Notes under the pieces: model-generated | What the model was told of the DNA's origin: nothing | Database searches by the model: none | The model's input: the letters and a program-made list of their open reading frames with translations, nothing else | Made by a program: the position numbers and the translations under genes | From: CAZAMT01 sp964486145 | GTDB lineage: Bacteria; Bacteroidota; Bacteroidia; Bacteroidales; JAAAOM01 | DNA length: 36,193 nt | Assembly: GCA_964486145.1 (NCBI GenBank) | Contig: CAZAMT010000009.1 | Span: forward strand, 1 to 36,193 | Reading direction: 5' to 3' | Shown: positions 24,753 to 32,647 of the stretch, one piece after another | How the letters are laid out: each line of letters starts with the position of its first letter | How positions within the stretch are numbered: the first letter of the stretch is position 1

Positions 24753-25922
24753 ATGATTTCAGACAACCTAACTAAAATTAGCAGGATTGTTATAATCATT
24801 ACATTTATTATTGCTACAATGTATTTTGCCAGCGGTATTCTTATACCCATTGCATTTGCCATTATTTTTTCCCTTTTATTTTATCCTGCCTGCAACCTTT
24901 TTGAAAAGAAGTTAAACCTTCCTAAGATTGCTTCCATCATCCTCATGTTTCTGCTGGTTTTCACTGTAATCTTTGGTATCGGATACTTTTTCTCCCGTCA
25001 GTTTTTTAATCTTTTTGATAGCATCAAAGATTTTTCCCAAAATCTTGAACGATTGTTTAACCGGGTTATCAATGTAATCAATGAAGATGTATTTGCGGGT
25101 AAATTGAGCAGCGATGAGCTCATTGGCACCAGTGCAGAACGCATTATCCGATCAACCGGAATCATAAGTAAAACCATTACATCATCTACCACTTTTATTA
25201 CATACTCTGTATTGGTTATGGTTTACACATTTTTATTTCTTCTTTACAGAAATTCATTTAAAAAGTTTATTCTGTTCCACTTCAAGAAAGCGGATGCAAG
25301 AGAGAAAGCCGGAAAAATTCTCCACAACATACAACGGGTAGCACAAAATTATTTTTATGGCCTTTTTCTCATAATTTTCATTGTTGGCACCCTCAATGGG
25401 GTGGGCTTATGGGCCATTGGCCTTGAATATCCGTTTCTGTTCGGTTATTTTGCATCTCTGCTTACCATCATCCCTTATATCGGAACCTTCATTGGAGGCT
25501 TGTTGCCATTTTTATATGCAACCATCAATTACGATGAGTTATGGAGACCCATAGCGGTTGTGTTGTTATACACAACCATTCAAACCATTGAAGGCAACAT
25601 TTTAACACCCAAAATCGTGGGATCACGGGTAAGTCTCAACCCTTTTATTGCTCTATTATCATTGTTTATTGGAGCTGCACTGTGGGGAATTGCAGGCATG
25701 GTTTTGTTCATTCCACTTATGGCCATCCTAAAAGTTATTTTTGACAGCATTCAACCTTTGAAACCTTATGGGCTTCTTCTGGGATCTAGTTTCGGAAAAG
25801 AAGACATGGATTATTTCAAGTATCTCAATCTGCGATTTACTGGAAAAAGTACAAAGAAAAAAGATCAATCCGAAAGTGTTTATAATGATGATAACGAAAC
25901 CGACTACACTGAAATTCGTTGA
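24753..25922 (+). CDS. AI-2E family (PerM-type) permease
   Basis: The 389-residue inner-membrane protein has about eight transmembrane segments. The N-terminal pair (IVIIITFIIATMYFASGILI and IAFAIIFSLLFYPACNLF) and a third helix precede a long extramembrane region (about 85-145). The family core follows: GLFLIIFIVGTLNGVGLWAIGL, FLFGYFASLLTIIPYIGTFIGG, the signature IEGNILTPKIVGSRVSLNPF and a closing hydrophobic stretch (ALWGIAGMVLFIPLMAILKV). Members export small molecules or act as Na+/H+-type exchangers; the AI-2 link holds only for a few. The C-terminal tail of about 40 residues is hydrophilic. The gene converges with the FNT gene, with six bases between stop codons and no room for a separate terminator. 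Confidence 0.92.
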   Translation: MISDNLTKISRIVIIITFIIATMYFASGILIPIAFAIIFSLLFYPACNLFEKKLNLPKIASIILMFLLVFTVIFGIGYFFSRQFFNLFDSIKDFSQNLERLFNRVINVINEDVFAGKLSSDELIGTSAERIIRSTGIISKTITSSTTFITYSVLVMVYTFLFLLYRNSFKKFILFHFKKADAREKAGKILHNIQRVAQNYFYGLFLIIFIVGTLNGVGLWAIGLEYPFLFGYFASLLTIIPYIGTFIGGLLPFLYATINYDELWRPIAVVLLYTTIQTIEGNILTPKIVGSRVSLNPFIALLSLFIGAALWGIAGMVLFIPLMAILKVIFDSIQPLKPYGLLLGSSFGKEDMDYFKYLNLRFTGKSTKKKDQSESVYNDDNETDYTEIR

Positions 25923-25928
25923 ATTTTT

Positions 25929-26789
25929 TCATTCATTTAATTTCCGCTTTTTACCCGTATTTGCTTGGAAATATCGTCTGCGTGGGTTGATATGACTATA
26001 TTTTAGCAATGCAACAAATACAACGCCACCGATAATGTTCCCGAGGGTTGTCCACAGTAAAAACCCCAGAAAATCCATAAACGAGATATCGGAATCAATA
26101 AATACACCTGACAACACTTCTATGGAACCAACCACAGAGTGATGCAATGATCCAATTCCGATGACAGAAGTTACCAATGTTACAATAAATATTCGGCTCA
26201 TGGTTTCCTGCGATGAAGTAACCAGCCATGATAAGAGCCCCATCAACCAACCAGCCAAAATGCCACTGCCAAGCATCAACCTGGGTGAAATATCCAACAT
26301 TTTATGAGCCAGGTAGATTAATGCCTCCGGTGATATTATTCCCATGTTTATAGGGAGAACGGCGAGTATAAAACTAAAAAAACTGCCGCCTATCAAATTT
26401 CCTGAATAAACAAGCCCCCAGAGAATGAGCAATTGTTTAATGGATGCATTTCCGTTCAAAACCGGGATAGCTGCCAGTGTGGTATGCTCGGTAAATAATT
26501 CAGAGCGACCAATAACAACAAAAATAAACCCTATGGAATAGGTTATGGCTATGAGCGCCTGCAAAAAACCGGGATGGAGAACTCCAACAAAAATCGTGTA
26601 CAACGTACCCATAAAAAATACGCTAAAGCCAACCTCCAACCCGGCAGCAATACCAGATATGAACAATTCAGGGTTTGAACGATGATATTGTTCCATGCCC
26701 GTTTGAATTTGTTCTTCAAGTATTTCCTTGCTCTCTTTTGGTTTATTGAGTGCTTCTTTAAGGTTGACGTCCTTTTTCTTCATATTCAT
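25929..26789 (-). CDS. Formate/nitrite transporter (FNT) family protein, YfdC-like
   Basis: The 286-residue membrane protein has six transmembrane segments preceded by a charged cytoplasmic N-terminus of about 45 residues. FNT landmarks are visible: SELFTEHTTLAAIPVLNG in the second-helix break, GLVYSGNLIGG, ILAGWLMGLLSWL (where FocA-type channels have a CNWLV motif) and SLHHSVVGSIEVLSG, which supplies the pore histidine region. The motif variants resemble the YfdC subgroup more than the formate channel FocA or nitrite channel NirC, so the substrate should not be assumed. The start could be Met1 or Met3. It is divergent from the succinate-semialdehyde dehydrogenase gene across 171 bases that include an operator-like inverted repeat. 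Confidence 0.88.
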   Translation of the reverse strand: MNMKKKDVNLKEALNKPKESKEILEEQIQTGMEQYHRSNPELFISGIAAGLEVGFSVFFMGTLYTIFVGVLHPGFLQALIAITYSIGFIFVVIGRSELFTEHTTLAAIPVLNGNASIKQLLILWGLVYSGNLIGGSFFSFILAVLPINMGIISPEALIYLAHKMLDISPRLMLGSGILAGWLMGLLSWLVTSSQETMSRIFIVTLVTSVIGIGSLHHSVVGSIEVLSGVFIDSDISFMDFLGFLLWTTLGNIIGGVVFVALLKYSHINPRRRYFQANTGKKRKLNE

Positions 26790-26830
26790 TGTCCATTTAT
26801 GCTAATAACATGACATGTATAATTCCTTTT

Positions 26831-26859
26831 TGTTGAATTCATCACCTTTTTATTCAACA
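26831..26859. promoter_or_regulatory. Operator-like inverted repeat TGTTGAAT-N13-ATTCAACA
   Basis: Perfect eight-base arms at 26831-26838 and 26852-26859, 13 bases apart, lie between the divergent FNT and dehydrogenase genes. Centre-to-centre spacing is 21 bases, about two helical turns, as expected for a dimeric regulator. A related TGTTGA/TCAACA hairpin occurs after the dehydrogenase gene. Confidence 0.45.
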
Positions 26860-26960
26860 GTTTTTAAGTCGGGGCTGTTAGAATGATATGTGTGCAAATG
26901 GTATTACTCTAACAATTACCTGGTATACTGCTATTTTCAACATAATAAAATTTTACAGTC

Positions 26961-28316
26961 ATGGCACTAAAAAGTATAAACCCGTTTACAAACGAGATCA
27001 TAAAAGAGTACGAAGAGGATAATATGCAACAAATCCAAGATAAACTGGAGAAAGCATCGAATGCTTATGCCGAATGGAAATTCAGCGATTTCAAAACGCG
27101 GGCAACAAATATGGTCAACATAACCAATATCCTAAAAGCAAATAAGGAAAAATATGCCCGCTTGATGACTGATGAAATGGGAAAACCCATTACCGAATCA
27201 CAGGCTGAAATTGAAAAATGCTCGTGGGTATGTTCCTATTATGCAGATAACGCGCCGGATTTTTTACAGAATGAAAACATCGAAACTGATGCCAAACATA
27301 GTTATGTTAGTTACGATCCACTCGGAACAATTCTTGCCATCATGCCCTGGAATTTTCCGTTCTGGCAACTGTTTCGTTTTGCTGCTCCTGCACTAATGGC
27401 CGGGAATGTAGCACTTTTAAAACATGCATCCAATGTCCAGGGTTGTTCTCAGGCAATCCGGGATATCATGCACGAAGCTGGTTATCCGGATGGTGTATTC
27501 CAGTCCTTGATGATTTCATCCGGTGAAGTCTCAAAAATCATTGATGATGAGCGAATTGCAGCTATCACCCTCACGGGAAGCGAGTTTGCAGGTGCAAAAG
27601 TTGCTGAGACTGCCGGGAGAAATATAAAAAAAACAGTACTTGAGCTGGGAGGTAACAATGCATTTATTGTTCTGGATGATGCTGACATTGATAAAGCTGT
27701 AGATATTGGAGTAAAAGCCAGAATGCAAAATGGTGGACAGAGCTGCATTGCAGCAAAGCGGTTTATTATTCATGAAAAGGTTTACGACCAATACTTAGAG
27801 AGATTCGTCAGTAAAATGAAAAAAATAATTCCGGGTGATCCTGCCTCCGCAGAAACTCAACTAGGCCCGCTTGCATCGGTCGATCAAGCCGAACTTGTCG
27901 AAAAGCAGGTAAAGGATTCCGTTCATAAAGGGGCTAAACTGATTCTTGGCGGTCAGAGGGACAGAGCTTTATTTGAGCCCACTGTAATTGAAAACATGAA
28001 GCCTGGTATGCCGGTTTTTGATGAAGAGGTATTTGGACCTGTCGCATCATTTCTGAAAACATCTAATGATTTGGATTGTGTCAAAATTTCAAATATGTCA
28101 AAGTACGGACTGGGTGCAACAATCTTCACATCCAACACTGACCGCGCACGTAAAATGATTCCGCATTTCCAGGATGGATCCGTTTTTATTAACCAACTTG
28201 TTAAATCAGACCCGAGATTGCCTTTCGGAGGAACCAAAAAATCAGGGTTTGGCAGAGAATTATCACATCATGGAATAAAAGAATTCGTAAATACAAAAAC
28301 TGTTTATATTCAATAA
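26961..28316 (+). CDS. NAD(P)-dependent succinate-semialdehyde dehydrogenase (aldehyde dehydrogenase family)
   Basis: This 451-residue cytoplasmic aldehyde dehydrogenase belongs to the short Sad/GabD-like class. Key residues are the oxyanion Asn131 in MPWNFPFW, Lys154 in ALLKHA (cofactor binding), the TGSEFAG loop (205-211), general base Glu228 in LELGGNN and nucleophile Cys262 in GGQSCIAAKRFI. The C-terminal motif PFGGTKKSGFGRELSHHGIKEF is characteristic of the SSADH group. It would oxidise succinate semialdehyde or a similar short aldehyde to the acid, feeding the TCA cycle. No GABA aminotransferase gene adjoins it, so the physiological aldehyde is uncertain. It is divergent from the FNT gene, with an inverted repeat in the shared upstream region. 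Confidence 0.9.
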   Translation: MALKSINPFTNEIIKEYEEDNMQQIQDKLEKASNAYAEWKFSDFKTRATNMVNITNILKANKEKYARLMTDEMGKPITESQAEIEKCSWVCSYYADNAPDFLQNENIETDAKHSYVSYDPLGTILAIMPWNFPFWQLFRFAAPALMAGNVALLKHASNVQGCSQAIRDIMHEAGYPDGVFQSLMISSGEVSKIIDDERIAAITLTGSEFAGAKVAETAGRNIKKTVLELGGNNAFIVLDDADIDKAVDIGVKARMQNGGQSCIAAKRFIIHEKVYDQYLERFVSKMKKIIPGDPASAETQLGPLASVDQAELVEKQVKDSVHKGAKLILGGQRDRALFEPTVIENMKPGMPVFDEEVFGPVASFLKTSNDLDCVKISNMSKYGLGATIFTSNTDRARKMIPHFQDGSVFINQLVKSDPRLPFGGTKKSGFGRELSHHGIKEFVNTKTVYIQ

Positions 28317-28338
28317 GTTAACACAATTTAACGGGAAC

Positions 28339-28358
28339 TGTTGATTATCATCTCAACA
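28339..28358. repeat. Short hairpin TGTTGA-N8-TCAACA after the dehydrogenase gene
   Basis: Six-base arms pair perfectly across eight bases, 22 bases past the stop. No T-run follows, so it is a weak terminator candidate. The arm sequence repeats that of the palindrome upstream of the gene, so it may instead be a second binding site. Confidence 0.35.
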
Positions 28359-28494
28359 ATCGTGGAAATATATTCGCAATTTTTTACATAAGAACAAAAT
28401 TACCATCTGATTTTTCTATTCTAACGATTACGTTCAATCCAGCCTGATGAGAAGATGAATTTATGTAAAACTGGATTTATAGCAAATGGAATGT

Positions 28495-28502
28495 TACTTT
28501 TG
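28495..28502 (+). promoter_or_regulatory. Candidate -7 element for the first rlmD gene
   Basis: TACTTTTG matches TAnnTTTG 15 bases before the GTG start, which would give a very short leader. No clear -33 TTTG is seen. Confidence 0.45.
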
Positions 28503-28517
28503 TAAAAAATTACATTT

Positions 28518-29921
28518 GTGGGAAAGAAAAAACAGGCCATCATTGAAGATGTGTTCATCGAGGATATTGGTGGCGAAGGAAAAGCTCTGGCGCGGGTAGA
28601 TGGTAAAATTGTATTTGTCCCACTCGCCGCACCCGGCGACGTGGTGGATATTCGTGTAAAAAAAGATTTCGAACAGTATGCGGAAGGTCATCCCATTCGA
28701 ATAAAAAAACAAAGTAAATTACGAATTGAACCGGTATGTGAACACTTTGGTACCTGCGGAGGATGCCACTGGCAGCATTTGCCTTACGAAAAACAATTGT
28801 ACTACAAGCATAAACAGATAATATTCACTTTTGTAAAATTGGGTAGGTTGCGTGGCTTTGAATCCGGGTACATCTTACCCTCTAAACAAACATATTTTTA
28901 CAGAAACAAACTTGAATTTACATTCTCACGTCAACGCTGGTTAACCCGGGAGGAACTAAATACAACAGACGGAAAAACTGATACAAGCGGGTTGGGGTTT
29001 TATCTGCCCAGGAAATATTTTAAGCTCCTTGATATCAATAAATGTTATCTTCAACCAGATCCTTCAAATGCTATCCGGCTGGCATTAAAGAAATTTGCTA
29101 TTGAAAACAATTTACATATATTTGATCAACAACAAAATAACGGTTTCATACGAAACATAATCATTCGAAACACAACAAAAGGTCAGTGGATGGCCCTGGT
29201 TACTTTTCATCATGAATCGCGTTTGATTGAAAAAACATTGACGTTTTTACAAAATGAATTTCCTGAAATTGTTTCTCTGTATTATGTCATCAATCCAAAT
29301 TTTAGTGATGTAATCACAAACCTACCGGCAATTCACTTTCAAGGGGAAACTCATATTGTTGAAGAAATGGAGGGCTTGCAGTTTAAAATAAGTCCGAAAT
29401 CATTTTACCAGCCAAATGCGAAACAGGCATTAACCCTTTATCGTGTTGCCAGAAATTTTGCAAATTTAACAGGAAAAGAAACCGTTTATGATCTGTACAC
29501 CGGCACCGGAACCATTGCAAATTTTGTAGCATCGGAAAGTAAAAAAGTAGTTGGGATTGATTACGTAGAAGAAGCGATTGCCGATGCACGCGTCAATTCC
29601 AAAAACAACAAAATTGAAAATACCGTATTTTATGCCGGGGATATGAAAACTGTGCTTGATGAAGATCTGATCATGAAAGAAGGCCGGCCGGATGTAATAA
29701 TTACAGATCCCCCGCGTGCAGGCATGCATAAGGAAGTTATAAATGTTATTTTAAAAGCACACCCTGAAAGAATTGTGTATGTTAGCTGTAATCCTTCAAC
29801 ACAGGTGCGGGATATCAATCAGTTGAAAGAAAAGTATAAGTTAACAAGAATTCAACCGGTTGATATGTTTCCACAGACATATCACGTTGAAAATGTTGCG
29901 TTGCTGGAGCGAATTGGTTAA
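28518..29921 (+). CDS. rlmD: RlmD-type 23S rRNA (uracil-5)-methyltransferase, copy 1
   Basis: This 467-residue SAM-dependent m5U methyltransferase of the RlmCD/TrmA superfamily has a GTG start. An N-terminal TRAM domain (about 5-65) is followed by an iron-sulfur cluster motif CEHFGTCGGC with Cys74, Cys80 and Cys83; the fourth ligand is probably Cys176. The SAM-binding motif is DLYTGTGTI, followed by TDPPRAGMH. The catalytic nucleophile is Cys424 in VSCNPST, and the general base is Glu458 in HVENVALL. It should methylate a uridine of 23S rRNA, U1939 or U747 (E. coli numbering). A paralogue lies 1.2 kb downstream on the same strand, separated by an oppositely oriented gene. Confidence 0.92.
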   Translation: MGKKKQAIIEDVFIEDIGGEGKALARVDGKIVFVPLAAPGDVVDIRVKKDFEQYAEGHPIRIKKQSKLRIEPVCEHFGTCGGCHWQHLPYEKQLYYKHKQIIFTFVKLGRLRGFESGYILPSKQTYFYRNKLEFTFSRQRWLTREELNTTDGKTDTSGLGFYLPRKYFKLLDINKCYLQPDPSNAIRLALKKFAIENNLHIFDQQQNNGFIRNIIIRNTTKGQWMALVTFHHESRLIEKTLTFLQNEFPEIVSLYYVINPNFSDVITNLPAIHFQGETHIVEEMEGLQFKISPKSFYQPNAKQALTLYRVARNFANLTGKETVYDLYTGTGTIANFVASESKKVVGIDYVEEAIADARVNSKNNKIENTVFYAGDMKTVLDEDLIMKEGRPDVIITDPPRAGMHKEVINVILKAHPERIVYVSCNPSTQVRDINQLKEKYKLTRIQPVDMFPQTYHVENVALLERIG

Positions 29922-29991
29922 TTACAGTATTTACATGATAAGAACAAATGCATCAAATAACACCGATTCCCAAAGATTTCACAGATGAGGT

Positions 29992-31014
29992 TTACCGTGA
30001 TCTGAAATCTTTACCCTTTATTCTCTCAATATATTCCTGAAAATCACTTTTTGTCAATTGTGAATCCATTTCGCGTTGTATTATTGATAAGGAATCATTT
30101 AATTGTTTGATTTCAAATGAAAAAATATACTGGCTGTTTTCACCAAAACCAAATGTACCAAACCTTAAGTCATGTACCACAAGGGTATTCTTATCCAATT
30201 TCTGCACCTGGTAATAACCTTTGGTAAAGCGCAACAGGTTCTCCATTCTTGTGTTTCCTTTCACTGCTTTGATTATTTCATCGTTTCTCTCAATTTTTTC
30301 AAACTGAATGTTATCGTTATAATCGAACATGGAATAATACCCACGATAGTAACCATCTGCAGTTTCAGCAATACCCATCCACAAAAAATTCGTCAATGGC
30401 AAGGGCGCCACTCTGAGTTGGTTGTACGAAAGATCTTGTTCATCAAGAGACAGGGTAAAATGATATGCCGAAATCTGCTTGTTAATCATCGTGAAAACAA
30501 GATACAGGGTAGAAATAAACAGTCCCGTTCGACCAATGATGTATCTGGCATGAGAATCCCTGCGAAGAAAAAGAATAATCAGTATGCTTAACAGAAAAGG
30601 CACCGTGTAAAACACATCCACAATGGCAATGGTATTGAGTTCAACGCGATAATCACTCAATGGGATAAATAGTCCGGTCCCATAGGATGTGAGGCTATCA
30701 AGTAAAATATGGGTAAATAATGCCCAGAACGTCAGTTTTGACCAGTCGAAGAAAGAGGCTGCGGATTTCTTGTGAATCCAGCGGATGATAATTCCAAGCA
30801 CAGGCGCTACCAATAAGGCAAAGAGGATAGAATGACTGAAGCCACGATGCACAAACAATCCTTTTACAATATCATAAAAATCAACCACAAGTACATCCAG
30901 GTCAGGAATTGTACCCACAACCGCTCCCCACAAAATGGCTTTATTCCCAACCTTTCTGCCAAGGATAACCTCTCCTATCGCAGCACCAAGCACTGCCTGT
31001 GTAACCGAATCCAT
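29992..31014 (-). CDS. YdjM-like membrane-bound metal-dependent hydrolase
   Basis: The 340-residue inner-membrane protein of the PF04307 (YdjM) family has its metal-site residues near the N-terminus: Asp38 and Asp40 in PDLD, His56 and His61 in HRGFSHS, and His102 and Asp106 in HILLDSLTSYGT. About five transmembrane helices cover residues 1-185. A soluble C-terminal domain of about 150 residues follows (from ISAYHFTLSLDEQDL), containing NFLWMGIAETADGYYRGYYS and FRFGTFGFG-like strands. This long tail is typical of Bacteroidota members. The physiological substrate is unknown. It is convergent with rlmD copy 1 and divergent from copy 2, across 87 bases. Confidence 0.88.
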   Translation of the reverse strand: MDSVTQAVLGAAIGEVILGRKVGNKAILWGAVVGTIPDLDVLVVDFYDIVKGLFVHRGFSHSILFALLVAPVLGIIIRWIHKKSAASFFDWSKLTFWALFTHILLDSLTSYGTGLFIPLSDYRVELNTIAIVDVFYTVPFLLSILIILFLRRDSHARYIIGRTGLFISTLYLVFTMINKQISAYHFTLSLDEQDLSYNQLRVAPLPLTNFLWMGIAETADGYYRGYYSMFDYNDNIQFEKIERNDEIIKAVKGNTRMENLLRFTKGYYQVQKLDKNTLVVHDLRFGTFGFGENSQYIFSFEIKQLNDSLSIIQREMDSQLTKSDFQEYIERIKGKDFRSR

Positions 31015-31071
31015 GCAATTATCAAGTTTATTAGCTAATTAACAACAGACTCGCCTATTGGTTTATTTATT

Positions 31072-31079
31072 TATCTTTG
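31072..31079 (+). promoter_or_regulatory. Candidate -7 element for the second rlmD gene
   Basis: TATCTTTG is an exact TAnnTTTG match 22 bases before the ATG. No -33 TTTG is seen at the usual spacing. Confidence 0.5.
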
Positions 31080-31101
31080 CGAATCAAAAAGCAGGGCAAG
31101 A

Positions 31102-32508
31102 ATGAGCAGGAAAAAGAAAAATCAGATCATTCAGGATGTTGAAATAACAGACATTGGTTCGGAAGGAAAAGCACTGGGTAAAAAGGACGATATGGTTGTT
31201 TTTGTTCCCTCACTCCTGCCCGGCGATGTGGTTGATGTTCGTGTCAAACGTAAACGAAAAAGCTATTCGGAAGGTACGCCCATTCGTTTTCATAAATACA
31301 GCGACTGGCGTATCAAACCTTTTTGTGAGCATTTCGGTACCTGTGGTGGTTGCAAGTGGCAGCATCTCCCCTACGAAAAACAGTTGCATTACAAAGAAAA
31401 ACAGGTAACCGATGCTTTTGAACGAATCGGAAAACTGGAAATAGAAAAGAAAAATAAAATTCTTTCATCGGATAAAAAAAAATACTATAGAAATAAACTT
31501 GAATACACATTTTCAGCTACCCGATGGCTCACCGAAGCTGAGATAGAAAATAAAGATGAAATTTTAGATAGAAGGGCACTGGGATTTCATGTTGCAGGTA
31601 TGTTCAACCGGGTGATAAACATTGATGAATGCTTTTTGCAACCGTCACCTTCAAACGAAATAAGAAACACCATCCGTGATTTTGCCACCGATCATCATTT
31701 CACATTTTTTGATCAATCCAAAAATGAAGGATTGCTGCGTAATGTGATTGTTAGAACTGCATCAACAGGCGAATCAATGGTGATCATCGTTTTCCATTTT
31801 GAAGATGAAAAAAACAACGCAATACTTGAACATGTATCAACCGCGTTTCCTGGTCTGACATCAGTCATGTACGTAATAAATCCGAAAGTAAATGACAGCA
31901 TTGCTGATTTGCAGGTTCAGTTGCATAAAGGAAGGGATTATATTCGGGAAAAAATGGATAACCTGGAGTTCCGAATTGGCCCAAAATCTTTCTATCAGAC
32001 CAATTCGCAACAAGCGCATGAACTCTATAAAACAGTCGATAGATTTTCCGGATTCAAGGGTAACGAAGTAGTTTATGATTTATACACAGGCACAGGTACC
32101 ATTGCATTGTTTATTGCTTCAAAAGTTAAAAAAGTCATTGGGATTGAATATAATCAAAATGCTGTGGAGGATGCAAAGCAGAACGCCAAACAAAACAGCA
32201 TCAAAAATGCAACTTTTGAAGCCGGAGACATGAAAGATATTCTAAATACTTCCTTTATTCAGGTTCATGAAAAACCCGATGTCATTATTACGGATCCACC
32301 ACGTGCTGGAATGCACAAAGATGTTGTTCAGACTATCCTGGAAATTGCGCCATTGAAGATTGTTTATGTCAGTTGCAATCCGGCTACCCAGGCCAGAGAC
32401 ATTGCAATGCTCACCAAAGAATATGAGGTTAAAGAAATTCAACCTGTGGATATGTTCCCTCACACGCATCATGTTGAAAATGTTGCTTTACTGGTTAAAA
32501 AAGGATAA
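31102..32508 (+). CDS. rlmD: RlmD-type 23S rRNA (uracil-5)-methyltransferase, copy 2
   Basis: The 468-residue protein has the same domain order as copy 1: TRAM domain (about 6-66), iron-sulfur motif with Cys75, Cys81 and Cys84, SAM motif DLYTGTGTI, TDPPRAGMH, nucleophile Cys425 in VSCNPAT and base Glu459 in HVENVALL. All catalytic residues are intact, so it is not a decaying duplicate. Identity to copy 1 is clearly high but incomplete, with many changes in the RNA-facing N-terminal half. This suggests the two modify different uridines or RNAs. It has its own -7 box and an ATG start. The next gene downstream (tricorn-like protease) has a separate promoter candidate. Confidence 0.92.
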   Translation: MSRKKKNQIIQDVEITDIGSEGKALGKKDDMVVFVPSLLPGDVVDVRVKRKRKSYSEGTPIRFHKYSDWRIKPFCEHFGTCGGCKWQHLPYEKQLHYKEKQVTDAFERIGKLEIEKKNKILSSDKKKYYRNKLEYTFSATRWLTEAEIENKDEILDRRALGFHVAGMFNRVINIDECFLQPSPSNEIRNTIRDFATDHHFTFFDQSKNEGLLRNVIVRTASTGESMVIIVFHFEDEKNNAILEHVSTAFPGLTSVMYVINPKVNDSIADLQVQLHKGRDYIREKMDNLEFRIGPKSFYQTNSQQAHELYKTVDRFSGFKGNEVVYDLYTGTGTIALFIASKVKKVIGIEYNQNAVEDAKQNAKQNSIKNATFEAGDMKDILNTSFIQVHEKPDVIITDPPRAGMHKDVVQTILEIAPLKIVYVSCNPATQARDIAMLTKEYEVKEIQPVDMFPHTHHVENVALLVKKG

Positions 32509-32535
32509 TCTGTGCCAATCAGTACATTTCATTTT

Positions 32536-32564
32536 TTTGATTTGCACAGATTTGATGTACCTTG
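32536..32564 (+). promoter_or_regulatory. Candidate promoter of the tricorn-like protease gene
   Basis: TTTG at 32536-32539 and TACCTTG at 32558-32564 are separated by 18 bases, close to the Bacteroidota -33/-7 arrangement, although the -7 box lacks one T. The ATG lies 84 bases downstream. Confidence 0.35.
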
Positions 32565-32647
32565 CATAATATCCATGATTTAAAACGAACAAGATAAATC
32601 ATGATGCATTTTTTATAATTCAGAAATATCAACTAAACATTATCATA

